64,000 nucleotides of DNA from Ralstonia sp. UBA689 (lineage in GTDB: Bacteria; Pseudomonadota; Gammaproteobacteria; Burkholderiales; Burkholderiaceae): the NCBI RefSeq assembly GCF_002298975.1, contig NZ_DBMV01000019.1, positions 1-64,000 on the forward strand, written 5' to 3'. Positions 60,827-64,000 of this stretch are shown in pieces. Within the stretch, counting starts at the first letter, position 1. The number at the start of each line of letters is the position of its first letter. The translations under genes were made by a program, and so were the position numbers. The notes under the pieces were generated by a model. The model was not told the origin of the DNA, did not search any database, and saw only the letters and a list, made by a program, of their open reading frames with translations.

Positions 60827-61515
60827 GCGTGCTCCGTGTGGGTGTGCCGGGATCGCCGACAGCAGGTCTCTTTTGGTGCCGCCTGCGCCGCTTCTTGTGG
60901 AAGCTGACAGACAGCCATGGGTGCGGGCATCGTAGCATTGCGTGACATTCCCAACACCGTGCAACGCAGCAAGAATGGGGGTGGGTTTTCCCGAGGTTGC
61001 GGCGCTTTCGGCACAGATGTGGCGCATCGGCCGGACCGACAACGCGGATGCTGCGGTGCAGGCAAATGCGAGAAGGCGAATGCGACGGGCGCGCCATGAA
61101 TCCGCAAACTTGCGTCAAAAAGCAAAGCCTGCGTCACCTTGCCTCTGGACTTTCCTTGGCAGCGCCGCCATCCTGCGCGGTTCCGTTCAGAGAACCCTTT
61201 TTCCCCTTCCCAGGCCATGCTTCACACCCAACACATTCGCGCGCGTCGCCGGCAAGCCTTGCCGGTTGCTTGCACGCGCGTGCGTTGCGGTGCCGCGCAT
61301 GATCTGCTGCCACCCACGCACGCTGCCCTCCGGCACTTCCTGCTCGCCCGGCTTTCGTAAGCCGTGCGGGGCGTCGCCCATTCGGGCACAACAGCCCCGT
61401 ACGGCCACTCCCGCTTCTGCCTCGTCTTCAACTCCGGTGCTGGCGCCATGCGCGCCAGCACCGGCACGTCCGCCACTTCCGATTGACCACCGGGTGGCCG
61501 GGCGCAGGAACCGCC
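60827..61515. other. Long intergenic region with small ORF and hairpins
   Basis: About 690 bp without a clear gene. A 47-codon frame at 61217-61360 (MLHTQHIRARRRQALPVACTRVRCG...) ends just before a large hairpin: GCCGTGCGGGGC (61361-61372) with GCCCCGTACGGC (61394-61405), with a smaller GCCC/GGGC stem inside. This is the layout of a leader peptide with attenuator, but its ribosome site is weak. The beta-helix gene at 61516 follows. Confidence 0.4.
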
Positions 61516-62379
61516 ATGGAACTCACCCAGAATTTCGTCAAGGCCAAGCAGCCTTGCGCGGATGGCTATCGCTGGTACATCCGCAACCGCCGCAACGGCA
61601 CCGATTACCAACATCTGCTGGACGGCCTCGTGCGCGACGGCCGCGTCTCCGATGCCTGCTGGCTGCTCGACCAGTTCGGCCCGACCGACACCGTGCTCGA
61701 AGCCGACGACATCGAGGCCGATGCGCTGGTCTTTGCCGGCACGATCATCGTGCGCGGCGGCATTCACGTCGACACCGTGCTGCGTGCGGGCCAGGCCATC
61801 CGCGTGGGTGGTGGTGTGCGTGCGGGCGAGTCCATCATTACCGGCGGTGATCTGGACGCCAAGGGCGGCGTGTATTGCGGCGGCACCGTGGAGGTGAGCG
61901 GCGACATCCGCGTTGGCTGGAGCCTGACCGTCACCGGCGCGCTGCATTGTGGCGGCGTCGCGCGAGTGCATCGCGACCTGCATTGCGACGCCAACATCGC
62001 CGTGGGGGCCGATCTGCTGATCGGCGAAGCGTTGGCCGCATGCGGCAACGTGCGTTGCGGCAAGGGGCTGCGCGCTGGGGGCGAAGTGATCAGCGAGGCA
62101 GCGATCACCACTTTGCAAGGCATGCTTGCCGGCGCCGACCTGCGCGCGGGCACGCATCTCGAAGCCGGCTGGGGCATCAAGGCTGGCGGTGACATCGAAA
62201 CCGGCGGCGCCATCCGCGCAGGCGAGGGCGTCGAGGCTGGCGGCGCGATTGTTGCCGGGCCGGGCTACGGCATTCACGCCGGCCTGGCCGTGCGCATGGA
62301 TGATTGGCCTGCCAGCGCCCGCATTCTTGCGGCCGAGCGTCCGGCGCGCCTCGTCAGCGGACACTGGGAGGCCGCATGA
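61516..62379 (+). CDS. Bactofilin-like beta-helix protein
   Basis: Protein of 287 residues. Residues 60-260 consist of repeated short beta-strand turns rich in Gly (VFAGTIIVRGGIHV, AGQAIRVGGGVRAGESIITGG, KGGVYCGGTVEVSGDIRVG), the pattern of left-handed beta-helix/polymer-forming cytoskeletal proteins. The N-terminal 55 residues (FVKAKQPCADGYRWYIRNRR) may be a regulatory head. The stop overlaps the next start by ATGA. A role in cell shape or a scaffold is possible. Confidence 0.75.
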   Translation: MELTQNFVKAKQPCADGYRWYIRNRRNGTDYQHLLDGLVRDGRVSDACWLLDQFGPTDTVLEADDIEADALVFAGTIIVRGGIHVDTVLRAGQAIRVGGGVRAGESIITGGDLDAKGGVYCGGTVEVSGDIRVGWSLTVTGALHCGGVARVHRDLHCDANIAVGADLLIGEALAACGNVRCGKGLRAGGEVISEAAITTLQGMLAGADLRAGTHLEAGWGIKAGGDIETGGAIRAGEGVEAGGAIVAGPGYGIHAGLAVRMDDWPASARILAAERPARLVSGHWEAA

Positions 62380-63038
62380 CCGGCACTCTCCCATTGCCTG
62401 CGCTCCGTGCTCTGCCAACGTTGGCGTCGATCACGCAGGCCTTGCGCCAATGGCTGCAGCCACTCGCGCTGCGCATCGACGTTGAGCACGGCAGTGACGA
62501 TATCGAGCGCGAAATCGACTCGCTGTATGAACGCATGCAGACGCCAGGTTTTGCATTGCACGGCATGACGATCGACGATCGCACGCTGCCCGGTTTCCGG
62601 CTGCACACGCGCGAGGCCGATGGCGAGATCTACGTCTATGTCGAAGACGTGGCTGCGCGACGGCTGGCGGGCTATACGGTGTTCAACCGCCTGATCGAGC
62701 TGGACAAGCGCGCCGACCGCGTTCTGCGCGCGCCGCACTCCAAGTACGCGGCGGCGTATCAGCGGCGCGGGCTGGCTTCGGCGGTGTACCGGCGCGCGCT
62801 TGACGACGGCATGTGCCTGATGAGCGGGGCGCGGCAATCCACCGGCGCGCATGCGCTGTGGCAATCGCTCGCGGCGCGCTATGCCTCAGGGTACGTGGAG
62901 GTGCGGGACAAGCGCCTGCGCTACTTGGGCGACCGCGTTGACGCTGACGTGCTCGACGCCCTGCATACGCGGCGCGTGCTGCTGGGCGTGGGCTGGAGCG
63001 TGGAGGCCTTGGCTGCGGCCACGAAGATGGCCGTCTGA
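62376..63038 (+). CDS. GNAT-like acetyltransferase
   Basis: Protein of 220 residues. The central part has a GNAT-like fold: GFRLHTREADGEIYVYVEDVAARRLAGYTVFNRLIELD, then KYAAAYQRRGLASAVYRRALDDG with the acetyl-CoA-binding-like turn (RRGLAS). The similarity is moderate. Its start overlaps the beta-helix gene, so the two are translated together. The substrate could be the partner protein, but this is inference. Confidence 0.65.
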   Translation: MTGTLPLPALRALPTLASITQALRQWLQPLALRIDVEHGSDDIEREIDSLYERMQTPGFALHGMTIDDRTLPGFRLHTREADGEIYVYVEDVAARRLAGYTVFNRLIELDKRADRVLRAPHSKYAAAYQRRGLASAVYRRALDDGMCLMSGARQSTGAHALWQSLAARYASGYVEVRDKRLRYLGDRVDADVLDALHTRRVLLGVGWSVEALAAATKMAV

Positions 63039-63044
63039 CCGATC

Positions 63045-64000
63045 CTACGCGGCAACCTGTTCGATCACCCGCCGCATCTGCATGACCAACCCGTCCATCG
63101 CCTCGGCCGGCACGTTGCCGTAGCCGAGGACGAAGCCGTTGTATTGCGCGCTCTGCGTGCCCGGCAGGCAGAAGCGAGACAGCGGCCGCAGCACCATCCC
63201 CTGCGCGCGGGCAGCAACGGTGACGTCCACGTCCCGCACCGGCGCGTCGAGCCGCGCCGACAGGTGCATGCCCCCCGCGCCGCCCGAAACGGTCACCACA
63301 CCGCTCAGGTGCGTTTCGAGCGCCGCCTGCAGCGCGTCGCGGCGCTCGCCGTACAGGCGCCGCATGCGCCGCAGGTGCCGCGTGAAATGCCCCGCCTCAA
63401 TGAACTCCGTCAGCGCGAGCTGTTCAGGTACGCGTCCGCGCAGCATCAGTGCGCCGGCGCTCAGGCGCAGCACGGGCGCCAGCGCTGGCGGCACCACCAT
63501 GTAGCCCAGGCGCAGCGCCGGAAACAGCATCTTGCTGAAGGTGCCCAGGTAGATCACCGGTGCGTCGGCGGCGAGGCCTTGCACGGCAGACAGTGGCGCG
63601 CCGCTGTGGCGGAACTCGCTGTCGTAGTCGTCTTCGATGATCCACGTGCCGGCCGCACGTGCTTGCTGGATCAGCGCGAGCCGCCGCTCCAGGCTCATCA
63701 CCGCACCCAGCGGGTATTGGTGCGACGGCGTGATGTAGATCAGCTTCGGCGGAGTGTCGCGCCAGTCTTCCGGACGTGGGGCGAGGCCATCTGCGTCGAT
63801 GCCGATCGGCACCAGCCGCAGGTCGGCGGCCAGCAGGGCGGCGCGTGCGCCGTAGTAGCCGGGGTTCTCGATCCAGGCGGTGTCGCCCGCGTCGGCCAGC
63901 GCTCGGGCGCACAAGTCGAGGCTGTTCTGGGTGCCGTCGGTGATGAACACCTGCGCCGCCTCACAGCGTGCACCGCGCGAGACGCGCAGGTATTCCGCCA
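63045..64000 (-). CDS. MocR/PdxR-type regulator, aminotransferase domain (5' end outside window)
   Basis: The visible 318 residues are a PLP-dependent aminotransferase-like domain: LAEYLRVSRGARCEAAQVFITDGTQNSLDL, WIENPGYYGARAAL, IYITPSHQYPLGAVM, WIIEDDYDSEFRHSG and YLGTFSKMLFPALRLGYMVVPP with the PLP lysine in FSKML. These are the MocR-family signatures; the GntR-type winged helix should lie beyond 64000. Target genes are not visible. Confidence 0.9.
   Translation of the reverse strand, partial: AEYLRVSRGARCEAAQVFITDGTQNSLDLCARALADAGDTAWIENPGYYGARAALLAADLRLVPIGIDADGLAPRPEDWRDTPPKLIYITPSHQYPLGAVMSLERRLALIQQARAAGTWIIEDDYDSEFRHSGAPLSAVQGLAADAPVIYLGTFSKMLFPALRLGYMVVPPALAPVLRLSAGALMLRGRVPEQLALTEFIEAGHFTRHLRRMRRLYGERRDALQAALETHLSGVVTVSGGAGGMHLSARLDAPVRDVDVTVAARAQGMVLRPLSRFCLPGTQSAQYNGFVLGYGNVPAEAMDGLVMQMRRVIEQVAA

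Overview
The window looks like the chromosome of a GC-rich beta-proteobacterium in the Burkholderiales, most likely Ralstonia or a close relative. This is inferred from gene content, codon use and the type of intergenic repeats; I could not run a search. Almost every identified core gene has close relatives in that group.

Layout. 0.15-9.9 kb: glyoxylate and ureide metabolism (hyi and gcl, a LysR regulator, an IMPACT-family protein, a GntR/FCD regulator, a DctA carrier, allantoicase alc, ureidoglycolate lyase allA, an M20 deacylase). 10.0-15.6 kb: housekeeping (arsC-like, DEDDh exonuclease, MBL hydrolase, RlpA-like lipoprotein, rsmI, yraN, BON lipoprotein). 15.7-23.9 kb: periplasmic sulfur oxidation (cytochrome c plus FccB/SoxF, an EamA exporter, then cytochrome c-soxY-soxZ-dsrE-soxA-soxX-soxW-soxB, with no soxCD). 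23.9-28.4 kb: tRNA-Ala(CGC) followed by an islet holding an 841-residue zinc-ribbon/PD-(D/E)XK-like protein and a lipoprotein, closed by a degenerate copy of the tRNA 3' end and its terminator. 28.4-34.5 kb: small mostly unrecognised genes, one behind a structured C4-antisense-like leader RNA, plus a transglutaminase-like protein. 34.5-50.5 kb: DnaA-box-like sites, a MASE/GGDEF cyclase, MFS pumps with TetR, MarR with SDR, an RcsB-like regulator, an orphan PelA-like protein beside a decayed alginate-lyase gene, a ferritin-like protein, a Crp/Fnr regulator, an HD protein and ldhA. 50.5-55.5 kb: adhP, eutBC and sbcB. 55.5-57.2 kb: inverted dispersed repeats, then a second C4-like leader in front of a HEPN-plus-LOTUS (OST-HTH) protein. 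57.2-64 kb: a fused indolepyruvate ferredoxin oxidoreductase, a beta-helix (bactofilin-like) protein with a GNAT protein, and a partial MocR-type regulator.

How the parts work together. Gcl and Hyi turn glyoxylate from purine/ureide breakdown (Alc, AllA) into central metabolites. The Sox proteins oxidise reduced sulfur in the periplasm and pass electrons to small c-type cytochromes. EutBC makes acetaldehyde, which the adjacent AdhP could reduce. An FNR-like box between them and a palindrome beside the Crp/Fnr gene suggest oxygen- or redox-linked control.

The most novel part is the pair of C4-like leaders. Each has a 5' hairpin, a roughly 132-nt closed domain with a UUCG hairpin, then a hairpin that can be bound by the upstream domain, then a hairpin hiding the Shine-Dalgarno sequence. 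One controls an unknown 101-residue protein; the other controls the HEPN-LOTUS protein, which has the make-up of an RNA-targeting toxin or defence effector.
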